A program made the translations under genes and the position numbers. Shown here piece by piece: positions 17,650 to 26,860 of a stretch of 53,510 bases of DNA. The notes beneath the pieces were generated by a model, which saw only the letters and a program-made list of their open reading frames with translations, searched no databases and was not told the origin of the DNA. Source of the DNA: Paracoccaceae bacterium. Its GTDB lineage: Bacteria; Pseudomonadota; Alphaproteobacteria; Rhodobacterales; Rhodobacteraceae. Position 1 is the stretch's first letter; every line of letters starts with the position of its first letter. The DNA lies in assembly GCA_013003075.1 (NCBI GenBank), contig JABDLJ010000041.1:1-53510 (forward strand). Direction: 5' to 3'.

Positions 17650-18666
17650 TTACCGGAACGGCGGCGAGTAGATCAGGCCACCATCGGTCCACTGCGCGTT
17701 CAGTCCGCGGGCCAGACCGATCGGCGTTGCTTCACCGATGTTGCGCTCGAAGACCTCACCGTAGTTGCCGCCAGCGGCGACCGCGCGCTTGGCCCATTCG
17801 GGCTCAAGGCCGAGCATCGAGCCCAGCTCACCTTCGGCGCCCAACAGACGGTTGATCTCGGGGTTGTTGGTGCCAGCCGAAAGCTCTTCGATGTTGACCG
17901 AGGTCACACCAAGCTCTTCAGCGGTGATCAGCGCGTTCAGCGTCCAGCGGACGATGTCGCCCCACTCGTTGTCGCCATGGCGAACCAGCGGGCCGAGCGG
18001 CTCTTTGGAGATGATCTCGGGAAGCAGAGCGTGATCGCCGGGAACCTCGAAGTTGGCGCGCTGAGCGGCCAGGGCCGAGGCGTCCGTGGTGTAGACGTCG
18101 CAAGCGCCAGCGATGTACTGCTGGACGGCCTCGGCGCCGGTTTCGATCGGAACGGGCTCGTAGCTGATGCCGTTTGCACGGAAGAAGTCAGCCAGGTTCA
18201 GCTCGGTCGTGGTGCCGGTCTGGATGCAGACGGTCGCGCCGTCCAGATCTTTTGCCGAGGTCACGCCCAGTGCCTTGGGAACCATGAAGCCCTGACCGTC
18301 GTAGTAGTTCACGCCGGTGAATTCGAACTTCAGGTCAACGTCGCGGCTGAAGGTCCAGGTGGTGTTCCGGGCCAGCATGTCGATCTCGCCCGAGGCAAGC
18401 GCTGTAAAGCGGGTCTTACCGGTGGTCGGGACAAACTCGACGGCGGTCGAATCAGAAAGCACTGCGGCTGCAACAGCGCGGCACACGGCCACGTCGAAGC
18501 CCTGCCACACGCCGTTTGCATCGGGCTCGGCGAAGCCGGGAACGCCGGTGGTCACACCGCAGTTCAGCTTGCCGCGCGCCTTGACGTCCTCAAGGGTGGT
18601 CGCCGCTGCTGCACCAGCCATCAGGCCAGCAACAGTAAGAGCGCCAAAAAATACGGATTTGTTCAT
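17650..18666 (-). CDS. aapJ: General L-amino acid ABC transporter, substrate-binding protein
   Basis: A 338-residue periplasmic binding protein (SBP family 3). The signal peptide NKSVFFGALTVAGLMAGAAAA is cleaved near residue 24, then TLEDVKARGKLNCGVTTGVPG leads the mature domain. The LNCGVTTG and RAVAAAVLSD segments are typical of AapJ/BztA proteins, which bind several L-amino acids including glutamate. The ATG at 18666 was chosen because GAGGA lies 5-6 bases upstream; an ATG four codons earlier is less likely. First gene of aapJQMP. Confidence 0.92.
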   Translation of the reverse strand: MNKSVFFGALTVAGLMAGAAAATTLEDVKARGKLNCGVTTGVPGFAEPDANGVWQGFDVAVCRAVAAAVLSDSTAVEFVPTTGKTRFTALASGEIDMLARNTTWTFSRDVDLKFEFTGVNYYDGQGFMVPKALGVTSAKDLDGATVCIQTGTTTELNLADFFRANGISYEPVPIETGAEAVQQYIAGACDVYTTDASALAAQRANFEVPGDHALLPEIISKEPLGPLVRHGDNEWGDIVRWTLNALITAEELGVTSVNIEELSAGTNNPEINRLLGAEGELGSMLGLEPEWAKRAVAAGGNYGEVFERNIGEATPIGLARGLNAQWTDGGLIYSPPFR

Positions 18667-18874
18667 GTTTTTCCTCATCCTGATTTCCGCCCCTGTTAGA
18701 GCGGTTTGTCCGGCCTGTTTTACCAGCCGGGGTGATACTGCGTGTAGCTTTTCCCACGCTGCGGAGCTAACTTTGGGCAAACTTCCGCTGAGGTCAAGCG
18801 ATTTGGGCCGAAACGGCCCTTAATTGACGGTGGGTAAAGAGCGGTTTCAGCACTGCCTTTTGCGCAGGCGGTTA

Positions 18875-19588
18875 TCAGGCCGATTGCACAAGAAAGAGAA
18901 ACTCTGCGGCATCGAGAAACGCGCGGCGTTTCAATTGGTTGACGCGCTCGGCTTCGTCGTCGTAGCCCCAGATCTCGATTTGCCAGGCCTCGTCGACGCA
19001 CGCCCTCTCCCACAGCTCCTCGGGCGGAAGAAGGCGCCTTGCCGCAGCCAGCCCGATCACCAGCGATCCCGGAAGCGTCACAAGATCGTAGAATGCCGCC
19101 AGCTCAAAGGCGGAAAAGGCCTCAATTTGCCTGTATAGTTCAAAAAGCGCGGCCGGATCCTGCGCGACGGGCATTACGCCCGAGGTTACCTTGAGAGGCG
19201 CGTGCAGCTCTTGCCTCGCCCAGTCCAGCAGCGGATCCCATGCGGCTGCCTGGCGCGCGATCAGGGCCTCGGGGCCCTCGGCGCGATAGCACAGAAGATC
19301 GGTACCGCCGTACTCGGCCAGATGCGCGGTCACCTCTGCCTGCTGCACCATCACTTTTTCGATAGCCGAATTGGTGGTGCGCGTGGCCGGCATCGTGGTC
19401 GGATCGATCTTGTCGTTCTGCGCCTGCCATTCGGCGGCGATCTTGCGCGCCAAAGGCTCTGTCGGCACAAAAAACGGCAATTTCCCCGGCGTCCGCACCG
19501 GCCGCGAATCAAGCATTACCTCGTATCCGGCGTCGGTTTTTCGGATTTCCGTGTTCTGCCAGAAGCGTTTTGCGGCCCAGTCGCTCAT
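18875..19588 (-). CDS. ATP12 family F1-ATPase assembly chaperone
   Basis: A 237-residue protein matching the ATP12 family: KRFWQNTEI at the start, LDSRPVRTPGKLPFFVPTEPLA, an EWQAQNDKIDPTTMPATR block and a helical C-terminal domain. In mitochondria ATP12 chaperones the F1 alpha subunit; alphaproteobacterial members are presumed to do the same. It overlaps the HAD gene by 4 bases in a tightly packed minus-strand group. Confidence 0.88.
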   Translation of the reverse strand: MSDWAAKRFWQNTEIRKTDAGYEVMLDSRPVRTPGKLPFFVPTEPLARKIAAEWQAQNDKIDPTTMPATRTTNSAIEKVMVQQAEVTAHLAEYGGTDLLCYRAEGPEALIARQAAAWDPLLDWARQELHAPLKVTSGVMPVAQDPAALFELYRQIEAFSAFELAAFYDLVTLPGSLVIGLAAARRLLPPEELWERACVDEAWQIEIWGYDDEAERVNQLKRRAFLDAAEFLFLVQSA

Positions 19589-20268
19589 CTCGTCTCACGC
19601 ATCCATATCTGTTCCAGAGCCGCGCCCAGAGCAGCAAAATCGTCCACGATCGTTTCGGCGCCGGCGCGCAAGAGCGCTTCGGCCGCATGATAGCCCCAGC
19701 CGACCCCGACCGCACGCACCCCGGCGGCCCGGCCCATCTCCATGTCAAAGCTGGTATCGCCGATCATGACGCAATCGCGCGGCTCGACGCCGGTCTCGGC
19801 CAGCGCCTGCAAGGCCATCGACGGGTGCGGCTTGGACGGGTGATCGTCGGCCACCTGCGCGGTGTGAAAGACGCCGTCAAGCCCGTGCGCGGCCAGAACG
19901 TGATCAAGCCCGCGCCGCGCCTTGCCCGTCGCGATCCCCAAAAAAACCGTGTCCCGTGCGGCGAGCCGCGCCAGAAGCTCTGCCGCGCCGGGATAAAGAG
20001 GGGGCACCGCGCCATCCTGGCGCAGCTTGATAAAAGCCTCACGGTAGGCCCCAGTCAGCTTTGCGATCTGGCCGTCGCTTGCGCCCGGGGCGAGGGCGCG
20101 CATCGCCAGAGGCAGCGACAGACCGATGATCGACAGAACCGCGGCATGCGCCGGCGCGGGCAGATCCACCGCGCCAAAAGCCGCGCGCATCGACGCGGCG
20201 ATCTGGCTCTGGCTGTCGACGAGCGTGCCATCGACATCGAAAAGTGCAAGCGTCAGACGGGCGACCAT
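19585..20268 (-). CDS. HAD-family hydrolase (phosphoglycolate phosphatase-like)
   Basis: A 227-residue HAD superfamily phosphatase. Motif I is LFDVDGTLVDSQ with the nucleophilic Asp at about residue 11; motif II is the Thr in GIATGKARRG; motif III/IV is VMIGDTSFDMEMGRAAG. A helical cap of subclass I lies between motifs I and II. It resembles Gph-type phosphoglycolate phosphatases, but substrate cannot be fixed from sequence. It overlaps rluC by 16 bases and the ATP12 gene by 4. Confidence 0.85.
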   Translation of the reverse strand: MVARLTLALFDVDGTLVDSQSQIAASMRAAFGAVDLPAPAHAAVLSIIGLSLPLAMRALAPGASDGQIAKLTGAYREAFIKLRQDGAVPPLYPGAAELLARLAARDTVFLGIATGKARRGLDHVLAAHGLDGVFHTAQVADDHPSKPHPSMALQALAETGVEPRDCVMIGDTSFDMEMGRAAGVRAVGVGWGYHAAEALLRAGAETIVDDFAALGAALEQIWMRETR

Positions 20269-21308
20269 TCTTCATCCTCGAACGGGTCCACCGGCGCGTC
20301 TTCGGCGCGCCAGTCCATCATCGCCCAGGTCCGCTCCATGTGCTCTGGCAGCGGCGCGGTCAGGTTGATCTCGGCCCCGGTGACAGGGTGGACAAAGCGC
20401 AGATAGCGCGCGTGCAGGTGAAGCTTGCGGCTTAGCTCTCCGCCCAGCTGCGCGCCCCAGCCGTCGCCCAGGTTCTCTTGCCCCGAGCCGCCGTATTTGC
20501 CGTCGCCGATGATCGGATGCCCCAGCTCTGCCATGTGCGCGCGCAACTGGTGCGTGCGGCCGGTGACCGGCACCAGGGCAAGCCAGGCGGCGCGACTGGC
20601 AAGGCCCGAGAACACCGCGTAATCGGTGGTGGCGCGCTTTGCGCCGGGCGTGGTGTCGACATCGCGGGGATGGATGCAGAGCATCTTCTCGCCCTCCCCG
20701 CCCCGGCCATGCCCGGGCGCCTTGACGAGGCCATATCGCACCGTGCCCATCGCCGGCTTCGGCACACCGGCCACCGCAGCCCAGTAGATCTTGCGTGTGT
20801 CACGGGCCCGGAACGCCTCGGTCAGCATGCTTGCCATCTTGCGGGTGCGGGCCAGAAGCAGCACGCCCGAGGTGTCCTTGTCGAGCCGGTGCACGAGGCG
20901 CGGCTTGTCGTCCAGCCCGAAGCGCAGCGCCTCGGCCAGCCCGTCCACGTGCCGGGTCTGCTTGCTGCCGCCTTGCGTGGGCAGGCCGGGCGGCTTGTTG
21001 ATCGCAATGATATGATCGTCGCGCCAAAGCACCGCCCGTTGCATCATTTCCGCATCGGCATCGCTGATCTCGGTGCGTTTTGCCGGCGCAGGCGCCGCAG
21101 TGTCCGGCAATGGCGGCACGCGGACCTGCTGGCCCACCGTGATGCGGGTAGAGCCCTTCGCGCGTCCGCCATCGATGCGGATTTCACCCTTGCGGCACAT
21201 CTTTTCGATGCGGCCCTGGCTGACGTGCGGAAAGCGCCGGCGGAACCAGCGGTCGAGCCGCTGATCGCCCTCGTCCGGCCCGATCGTGATCATCTGCACC
21301 CCGCTCAT
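20253..21308 (-). CDS. rluC: RluA-family 23S rRNA pseudouridine synthase (RluC-like)
   Basis: A 351-residue protein with an N-terminal S4 RNA-binding domain (LDRWFRRRFPHVSQGRIEKMCRKG) and a catalytic pseudouridine synthase domain. The catalytic Asp is in the motif HRLDKDTSGVLLLAR, and a further conserved stretch is TGRTHQLRAHMAELGHPIIGD. RluC modifies positions around 955/2504/2580 of 23S rRNA. Assignment to RluC rather than RluD is by overall look only. Confidence 0.85.
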   Translation of the reverse strand: MSGVQMITIGPDEGDQRLDRWFRRRFPHVSQGRIEKMCRKGEIRIDGGRAKGSTRITVGQQVRVPPLPDTAAPAPAKRTEISDADAEMMQRAVLWRDDHIIAINKPPGLPTQGGSKQTRHVDGLAEALRFGLDDKPRLVHRLDKDTSGVLLLARTRKMASMLTEAFRARDTRKIYWAAVAGVPKPAMGTVRYGLVKAPGHGRGGEGEKMLCIHPRDVDTTPGAKRATTDYAVFSGLASRAAWLALVPVTGRTHQLRAHMAELGHPIIGDGKYGGSGQENLGDGWGAQLGGELSRKLHLHARYLRFVHPVTGAEINLTAPLPEHMERTWAMMDWRAEDAPVDPFEDEEWSPV

Positions 21309-21682
21309 GCGAAAAGCGCCCGCGCCACTGCCATCCCGGCGAAGAGCCCCGCGATCGAAAGGATCACCGAGCCCGCGACATAGCCCGCCGCCTGCGCCAT
21401 CGCGCCGCGCTCGTACAGCGTCACCGCATCCAGCGAGAACGCCGAGAACGTGGTGAAGCCGCCCAGAAGACCGGTCATGATCAGCGGCGACATGTGCGTC
21501 AGCCCGCGATGCGCGGCAAGCACCACGAACGCCCCCATCAGGAACGAGCCCGCGATATTCACCGTGACCGTCGCCCAGGGAAAGCCCGGACCAAGCAATC
21601 GGATCGCGGCCACGCCGGCCAGATACCGGGCCGACGCACCGATCGCGCCGCCAAGGGCCACCTGGAGAAGCGTTGAAATCAT
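21305..21682 (-). CDS. crcB: Fluoride ion transporter CrcB
   Basis: A 125-residue protein with four membrane helices. Diagnostic motifs are GGAIGASARYL near the start, the FPWATVTVNIAGSFLMG segment with the conserved Asn, and GLLGGFTTFSAFSLD. These form the Fluc dual-topology fluoride channel. The ATG at 21682 is preferred, with GAGG 8-9 bases upstream; a longer in-frame start exists at 21718. It overlaps rluC by 4 bases. No fluoride riboswitch was recognised. Confidence 0.92.
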   Translation of the reverse strand: MISTLLQVALGGAIGASARYLAGVAAIRLLGPGFPWATVTVNIAGSFLMGAFVVLAAHRGLTHMSPLIMTGLLGGFTTFSAFSLDAVTLYERGAMAQAAGYVAGSVILSIAGLFAGMAVARALFA

Positions 21683-21714
21683 GGGCGCCCTCATCGGGGC
21701 AAGGGCGGCGGTTG

Positions 21715-23049
21715 TCAACCGCTCTTGGGCGGCGTGCCCCGTTTGGCGCGCAGCCCCACGAAGTAGTCCAGCCGCCGTTTCAGCTCGCGCTCGAAGCCGC
21801 GTTCGACCGGCTGATAGTAGATCCCGCGCTTCATGCCTTCGGGGAAATAGCCCTGCCCCGAAAAGCCATCTTCGGCGTCGTGGTCATAGGCATAGCCTTC
21901 GCCATAGCCCTGCTCTTTCATCAGCGATGTCGGCGCGTTCAGGATGTGCTTGGGCGGCGGCGCAGAGCCGGTCTTTTTCGCCGCGCCGCGGGCATTCTTG
22001 TAGGCGGCGTAGGCGGCGTTCGATTTCGGCGCAAGCGCGAGGTAGACCACCGCCTGCGCCAGCGCCAGTTCGCCCTCGGGCGAGCCCAGCCGCTCGTATG
22101 TCTCCCAACCCTGCAGGCAAAGCGCCTGGGCCTGCGGGTCGGCAAGGCCGATATCCTCGACCGCCATCCGGGTGATCCGGCGCGCAAGATAGCGCGGGTC
22201 TTCGCCGCCCTCCAGCATCCGGGCAAACCAGTAAAGCGCGGCATCGGGGTCCGAGCCGCGCACCGATTTGTGCAGCGCCGAGATCAGGTTGAAATGAGCA
22301 TCGCCGGACTTGTCGTATTGCGCCGCGCGGCGCATCAGGCGCGTGGTCAGCGCCTCGGTATCCAGCGGGCCTTTCACTTTCCAGGCCGCCACCTGCTCGA
22401 TCAGATTAAGAAGCGCACGGCCGTCGCCATCGGCCATCTCCAAAAGCGCCTCGCGGGCCACACCGGACAGCGGCAGTTTGCGGCCAAGGTCTTTCTCCGC
22501 GCGTTGCGCCAGAAGCTCCAGATCGGCAAGTTCGAGCCGTTTGAGAACCATCACCTGGGCACGGCTCATCAGGGCGGCGTTCAGCTCGAAGGACGGATTT
22601 TCCGTGGTCGCGCCCACCAAAAGGATAGTGCCGTCTTCCATGTGCGGCAGAAAGCCGTCCTGCTGGGCCTTGTTGAAACGGTGGACCTCGTCGACGAAAA
22701 GCAGCGTGCCGCGTCCCGTCTGGCGGCGCAGCTTGGCGGCCTCGAAGACCTTCTTGAGATCGGCAACGCCCGTGAAGATGGCGCTGATCTGGACGAAATG
22801 CAGATCGGTTTCATCGGCCAGCAGCCGGGCGATCGTGGTCTTGCCGACGCCGGGCGGGCCCCAGAAGATCAGCGAGCCCAGGCTGCCCGAGGCCAGCATC
22901 GTACCCAGCGGCGCCTCGGGGCCAAGCACCTGGTCCTGCCCCACAACGTCGGCAAGCTGCTTGGGCCGCAGGCGATCCGCCAAGGGGCGCGGGCCTGCGG
23001 CCGAATGGATGTCGGCGGGGTCGCCGGCAGTGTCGAAGAGATCGGCCAT
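21715..23049 (-). CDS. rarA: Replication-associated recombination protein A (AAA+ ATPase)
   Basis: A 444-residue AAA+ ATPase of the RarA/MgsA/WRNIP1 family, which works at stalled replication forks. Walker A is GPPGVGKTT, Walker B is LLFVDEVHRF, sensor 1 is GATTENPSF, followed by the MgsA C-terminal tetramerisation domain with the AYKNARG and YGEGYAYDHD segments. The ATG at 23049 begins the conserved MADLFD start. First gene of the rarA-crcB-rluC-HAD-ATP12 group. Confidence 0.94.
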   Translation of the reverse strand: MADLFDTAGDPADIHSAAGPRPLADRLRPKQLADVVGQDQVLGPEAPLGTMLASGSLGSLIFWGPPGVGKTTIARLLADETDLHFVQISAIFTGVADLKKVFEAAKLRRQTGRGTLLFVDEVHRFNKAQQDGFLPHMEDGTILLVGATTENPSFELNAALMSRAQVMVLKRLELADLELLAQRAEKDLGRKLPLSGVAREALLEMADGDGRALLNLIEQVAAWKVKGPLDTEALTTRLMRRAAQYDKSGDAHFNLISALHKSVRGSDPDAALYWFARMLEGGEDPRYLARRITRMAVEDIGLADPQAQALCLQGWETYERLGSPEGELALAQAVVYLALAPKSNAAYAAYKNARGAAKKTGSAPPPKHILNAPTSLMKEQGYGEGYAYDHDAEDGFSGQGYFPEGMKRGIYYQPVERGFERELKRRLDYFVGLRAKRGTPPKSG

Positions 23050-23140
23050 GAGCAATCGTACCGGCCCGTCCGGGCCGAGTGAAGCGCAATCCCTCCCACC
23101 AACCCGGGGATTGCGCCTCGATTTGCTGCATGTCAGCGCC

Positions 23141-23728
23141 CTAGTGCAGGTTCGAGTTGAGCCGCATCAGGATCGCCTGATTGTCCGACCCGCCGATATC
23201 AAGGCACGGGCCGACATGCTCGGTCGAGTAGCCAAGCCGCCGCATCCAGCGCATCCAGGCGCGCGGGCAAAGCCCCAAAAGTTGGGTTGCGCCCTCTTCG
23301 CGCGCGGTGCGCACCATCTCGGCCATCAGGCTGGCCTGCACCTGCACCCGCGCCTTGGCCGGCACCTCAGAGGTGACAAACACGCGGCTTGTCTCCCAGA
23401 TATGCGGGTTGATCGGCGCGGGATCGAAAAGCAGATCCTGCGGGATCGAATCGAGCAGCCCAAGCTGGGCGTCCCGGATCATGTAGCTGGATATCCCGCA
23501 GCGCGCTGTTGTCGGGGTCATCCGGATCCCGGCCAGAACACGGCCCAGATGGTGAACTGCGATCCAGCGGCTTTGCGGGGTGTCGTACTGGTCAAATTCC
23601 ATTCCATCGACTTCCGGCAAATCCCATTCGCGTTGGACGATGAATGTTTCACGGCGGGCTTTCAGCACGTCGGTAAAAAGTGCCCCATGAGCGTGCATGT
23701 TCTGAAAAGAAAGGGTCGTCGTCTGCAT
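23141..23728 (-). CDS. luxI: Acyl-homoserine-lactone synthase (LuxI family)
   Basis: A 195-residue autoinducer synthase. Conserved features: LKARRETFIVQREWDLP (Arg, Phe and Trp of the active site), EFDQYD with the two catalytic acids, GIRMTPTT, and the IWETSRVFV motif. LuxI makes acyl-homoserine lactones from SAM and acyl-ACP. The start has GGAGG 6 bases upstream. It is 49 bases downstream of luxR on the same strand. The acyl chain cannot be predicted. Confidence 0.93.
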   Translation of the reverse strand: MQTTTLSFQNMHAHGALFTDVLKARRETFIVQREWDLPEVDGMEFDQYDTPQSRWIAVHHLGRVLAGIRMTPTTARCGISSYMIRDAQLGLLDSIPQDLLFDPAPINPHIWETSRVFVTSEVPAKARVQVQASLMAEMVRTAREEGATQLLGLCPRAWMRWMRRLGYSTEHVGPCLDIGGSDNQAILMRLNSNLH

Positions 23729-23777
23729 AGTAGCCTCCAGCTAGGTTGGTGAGAAAACCGACCTGCCGAAGCTTCTG

Positions 23778-24401
23778 TCAGAGCAAATTGTACTCCTGTG
23801 CCCTTTGGATCGCCTCGGCAGTCGTGCGAGCGAACAAACGTTCGCGCGCGGACCTAAGCCGCGCTTTCAGCGCACTTTCTGAAATTCCAAGCAAGGCGGC
23901 GGCTTCCGCGTGGCGTGAGCCATTTGCTATCAGCCGGAGGGCATGCCGCTGCGCGGCAGTTAGGTCTTCAGGAGGCGTGGATTCCTTGTGCAAGAGACGA
24001 ACTGTCTCGTGTATCTGATCGATTTCAGAGTCTGTGAATTCGCGGTCGAAGCGGGCAAAGCCGCCGATGGATCGCGATGATGTCGGCCCGTGGCTTACGG
24101 CGACACCATAGTTCAAACCGAAAGTGCGGGCCTGGCCCATCACGTCATGTGGGTCGGGAAAGTCCAAGGCGCTCCAGCGCACAGTTCCCTCACTCGAAAA
24201 TCCCCAGGACACGATCGGATCGCACATCATATACCCTTTGCTGGTATAGAGTTCGATCCACTCACGGTTGTACGTCTGAAACATCAGATGCGCGGATGCA
24301 AAACGGATATGGAGGCCCAGCGCATATCCGGCCGGCGCGAGCTTGTTCAGCCGCGACAGACCCAGATCCAGGCTTGTGCTCTCTGTGCTTCGTTGATGCA
24401 T
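23778..24401 (-). CDS. luxR: LuxR-family quorum-sensing transcriptional regulator
   Basis: A 207-residue regulator. The N-terminal autoinducer-binding domain keeps the ligand-pocket residues Trp and Tyr in REWIELYTSKGY, Asp-Pro in MCDPIV and a later Trp. The C-terminal LuxR helix-turn-helix runs from LTAAQRHALRLIANG through LLGISESALKARL to the AQEYNLL end. It is somewhat short for the family. Paired with luxI; a lux-box-like element overlaps its predicted promoter, suggesting autoregulation. Confidence 0.9.
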   Translation of the reverse strand: MHQRSTESTSLDLGLSRLNKLAPAGYALGLHIRFASAHLMFQTYNREWIELYTSKGYMMCDPIVSWGFSSEGTVRWSALDFPDPHDVMGQARTFGLNYGVAVSHGPTSSRSIGGFARFDREFTDSEIDQIHETVRLLHKESTPPEDLTAAQRHALRLIANGSRHAEAAALLGISESALKARLRSARERLFARTTAEAIQRAQEYNLL

Positions 24402-24426
24402 GGTCGCAAATCTTACCCCCTTAACT

Positions 24427-24446
24427 GCCTGTACTTTTAGACAAGT
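24427..24446. promoter_or_regulatory. lux-box-like inverted repeat
   Basis: A 20-base imperfect dyad whose arms CCTGTA and ACAAGT match the lux box consensus (ACCTGT...ACAGGT) at most outer positions. It lies 25 bases upstream of the luxR start, in the 105-base gap between luxR and a small divergent ORF, and covers the predicted -10 of luxR. It is a likely binding site for this LuxR. Confidence 0.5.
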
Positions 24447-24464
24447 TGCCTAACGGACAGTCAA
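24436..24464 (-). promoter_or_regulatory. Predicted luxR-luxI promoter
   Basis: On the minus strand TTGACT (24459-24464), a 17-base spacer and TCTAAA (24436-24441) lie 35 bases upstream of the luxR ATG. The lux-box-like dyad covers the -10 hexamer, a position more suited to repression than to activation. Confidence 0.5.
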
Positions 24465-24506
24465 CCTTAAAGTGTATTTCATTCAGACGTTCTACTGTGA
24501 GGTTAC

Positions 24507-24689
24507 ATGCCAACTTCTGACAAAACCCTAATCGGCGAACTGGCGCTACTTCCAATCAGCGTTCGCGGAGAACTCATTGATTTCATTGCCAACAGTGCGA
24601 AGTCATGGGGAAAGCCAAACGAAACCTTCGAAAGCCTGGCCATTGCCATCCAGATCGGCGCGATAAAGTCCCGAGGCCTCGCGAGCTGA
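24507..24689 (+). CDS. Small hypothetical protein divergent from luxR
   Basis: A 60-residue ORF beginning MPTSDKTLIGEL with GTGAGG about 5 bases upstream of the ATG. It has no membrane segment and no recognised domain; the middle RGELIDFIANSAKSWG could form a helix. It is the only plus-strand candidate in the luxR-rplQ gap and shares the upstream region that holds the lux-box-like element. It may be a real small gene or a chance frame. Confidence 0.35.
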   Translation: MPTSDKTLIGELALLPISVRGELIDFIANSAKSWGKPNETFESLAIAIQIGAIKSRGLAS

Positions 24690-24762
24690 TTGCTGCCTAC
24701 AACCATAAAGCGTGGGCACGGGCCACATCGGCCCCCGCCCCTGCTCTGATCCGGCGCAGCGG

Positions 24763-25182
24763 TCAATCTTCTGCGGCTTCTTCTTCTGCCACGCGAGCCC
24801 GATCCCCTGCGCCCTTGGCGTCAAGGTCCCGGTCGACGAATTCGATGATCGCCATCGGCGCCATGTCACCGTAGCGGAAGCCGGCTTTCAGAACCCGCAC
24901 ATAGCCGCCATGGCGGTCTTTGTAGCGCGGGCCCAGAACGTCGAACAGCTTGTCCACGTAGGCATCCTGCTTGAGCTTGGAGGCCGCCTGGCGGCGGGCG
25001 TGCAGATCGCCGCGCTTGCCCAGCGTAACAAGCTTTTCGACGATGCGCTTCAGCTCTTTGGCCTTGGGCAGCGTGGTCTTGATCTGTTCGTGTTCGATCA
25101 GCGAGCCGGCCATGTTCGCAAAAAGCGCCTTGCGGTGCTCGTGGGTGCGGTTCAGGCGGCGATAGCCTCTTGCGTGACGCAT
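24763..25182 (-). CDS. rplQ: 50S ribosomal protein L17
   Basis: 139 residues. The conserved N-terminus [20 protein letters not shown] fixes the ATG at 25182; [18 protein letters not shown] marks the end of the core, followed by an acidic tail ending EEEAAED, common in alphaproteobacteria. L17 is the last gene of the alpha operon and lies 155 bases downstream of rpoA. Confidence 0.96.
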   Translation of the reverse strand: MRHARGYRRLNRTHEHRKALFANMAGSLIEHEQIKTTLPKAKELKRIVEKLVTLGKRGDLHARRQAASKLKQDAYVDKLFDVLGPRYKDRHGGYVRVLKAGFRYGDMAPMAIIEFVDRDLDAKGAGDRARVAEEEAAED

Positions 25183-25337
25183 TTTCAAAGTCTCCTGATT
25201 TTGCTTTGTCCGGCGGTCAGATGCGTGTCTGCCGCTCTCCTTGGGGCGGGATTGCCCGGGGTTTTCGGGGGTCTGCAACGTGGCTGCGTTGTGGCTGCCT
25301 TTTGCCAGCCCCCCGAGAGTGATGTGTTTGCGAAGTC

Positions 25338-26354
25338 CTAGAACTGATCCTCGAACTTCTTGGCCAGATCCTCGATGTTCTCCGGCGGCCATTCCTCGAC
25401 ATCCATGCCAAGGTGCAGCCCCATGCCCGACAGAACCTCTTTGATCTCATTCAGCGACTTGCGGCCGAAGTTCGGCGTGCGCAGCATTTCTGCCTCGGTC
25501 TTCTGGATCAGATCGCCGATGTAGACGATGTTGTCATTCTTCAGGCAGTTTGCCGACCGGACCGACAGCTCCAGCTCATCGACTTTCTTGAGAAGCAGCG
25601 GGTTGAACTCCAACCCGTCATCCTCGTCCTGGCGCTGAGCGCTTTCCGGCTCGTCGAAGTTCACGAAGATCGACAATTGGTCTTGCAGAATGCGCGCGGC
25701 ATAGGCGACCGCATCGTCCGGCGTGATCGAGCCGTCGGTTTCCAGCTTCAGCGTCAGCTTGTCGTAGTCCAGAACCTGGCCTTCGCGCGTCGGCTGCACG
25801 TCGTAGCTGACGCGTTTTACGGGCGAGTAGATCGCATCGACCGGGATCAGGCCGATCGGCGCATCCTCGGGCCGGTTCTTGTCGGCCGAAACATAGCCTT
25901 TGCCGACATTGACAGTGATCTCGATGAACAGATCGGCGCCCTCGTCGAGGTGGCAGATCACGTGATCCTTGTTCAGGATCTCGATGCCAGCGGTTTCCGA
26001 GATGTCGCCAGCGGTGACAACAGCCGGACCCTTGGCCGAGATCGACAGGCGCTTGGGCCCTTCGACTTCCATGCGGATCGCGACGCCCTTGAGGTTCAGC
26101 ACGATGTCGGTGACATCTTCGCGCACGCCTGCGACCGAAGAGAATTCGTGCAGGACGTTGTCGATCTGAACGCTGGTGATGGCGGCGCCTTGCAGCGAGC
26201 TCATCAGGATGCGGCGCAGCGAGTTGCCAAGCGTCAGGCCAAAGCCGCGCTCCAGCGGTTCGGCGACCACGATGGCCTGCCGCGCCGGATCGTTGCCGGG
26301 CTTGACGTCCAACTGTTGCGGTTTGATCAGCTCTTGCCAGTTCTTATGGATCAT
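25338..26354 (-). CDS. rpoA: RNA polymerase alpha subunit
   Basis: 338 residues. The N-terminal assembly domain has [20 protein letters not shown]; the C-terminal domain has [20 protein letters not shown] and LGRKSLNE-like [13 protein letters not shown], which contact UP-element DNA and regulators. ATG at 26354 begins the usual [12 protein letters not shown]. It sits between rpsK and rplQ as in all alpha operons, with a 116-base gap after rpsK. Confidence 0.97.
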   Translation of the reverse strand: MIHKNWQELIKPQQLDVKPGNDPARQAIVVAEPLERGFGLTLGNSLRRILMSSLQGAAITSVQIDNVLHEFSSVAGVREDVTDIVLNLKGVAIRMEVEGPKRLSISAKGPAVVTAGDISETAGIEILNKDHVICHLDEGADLFIEITVNVGKGYVSADKNRPEDAPIGLIPVDAIYSPVKRVSYDVQPTREGQVLDYDKLTLKLETDGSITPDDAVAYAARILQDQLSIFVNFDEPESAQRQDEDDGLEFNPLLLKKVDELELSVRSANCLKNDNIVYIGDLIQKTEAEMLRTPNFGRKSLNEIKEVLSGMGLHLGMDVEEWPPENIEDLAKKFEDQF

Positions 26355-26470
26355 GCGTGTCTCCTCAATACTTGCCGGCAGCCCATGTCCAAAAAGCTGC
26401 AGACGCCCGAGGTTGAAATGACGAACCGGAAAGCGCGGCGGGCGCGCAATTCGGACAAAGGTGTTGTAGC

Positions 26471-26860
26471 TCAGACCCGGCGGCGCTTCGGCGGGCGGCA
26501 ACCGTTGTGGGCGATCGGCGTCACGTCACGGATCGACGTGATGTTGAAACCAACGGCGGCCAGAGCGCGCAGCGCGCTTTCGCGGCCAGAGCCGGGGCCC
26601 TGCACCTCGACCTCAAGCGTGCGAACGCCGTGTTCCTGCGCCTTCTTGCCCGCGTCTTCTGCGGCCATCTGGGCGGCATAGGGCGTCGACTTGCGCGAGC
26701 CCTTGAAGCCCATCGTGCCGGCCGAGGACCACGCAATCGCGTTGCCCTGCACGTCCGAGATCAGGATCTTGGTGTTGTTGAACGACGAGTTCACATGCGC
26801 CACGCCAGCGGCGATGTTCTTGCGCTCTTTGCGCTTCGGAGCTCTCTTTTCGCGTGCCAT
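26471..26860 (-). CDS. rpsK: 30S ribosomal protein S11
   Basis: 129 residues with the standard body [35 protein letters not shown] and a C-terminal [12 protein letters not shown]11 lines the mRNA exit platform. Its first 70 bases overlap the extended reading frame of rpsM because of an apparent deletion in that gene; the ribosome binding site GGGGG lies about 10 bases before the ATG. Confidence 0.96.
   Translation of the reverse strand: MAREKRAPKRKERKNIAAGVAHVNSSFNNTKILISDVQGNAIAWSSAGTMGFKGSRKSTPYAAQMAAEDAGKKAQEHGVRTLEVEVQGPGSGRESALRALAAVGFNITSIRDVTPIAHNGCRPPKRRRV

Noticed and set aside
16846..18699. Plus-strand 617-codon open frame opposite aapQ and aapJ
   Set aside because: Antisense shadow of two well-supported transporter genes.
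21683..21714. Fluoride riboswitch before crcB
   Set aside because: Only 32 bases lie between rarA and crcB; no room for the fold.
23729..23777. GAAGCTTC-centred palindrome between luxR and luxI as a second lux box
   Set aside because: The outer arms do not match lux box positions when centred on the palindrome, and the gap is only 49 bases.
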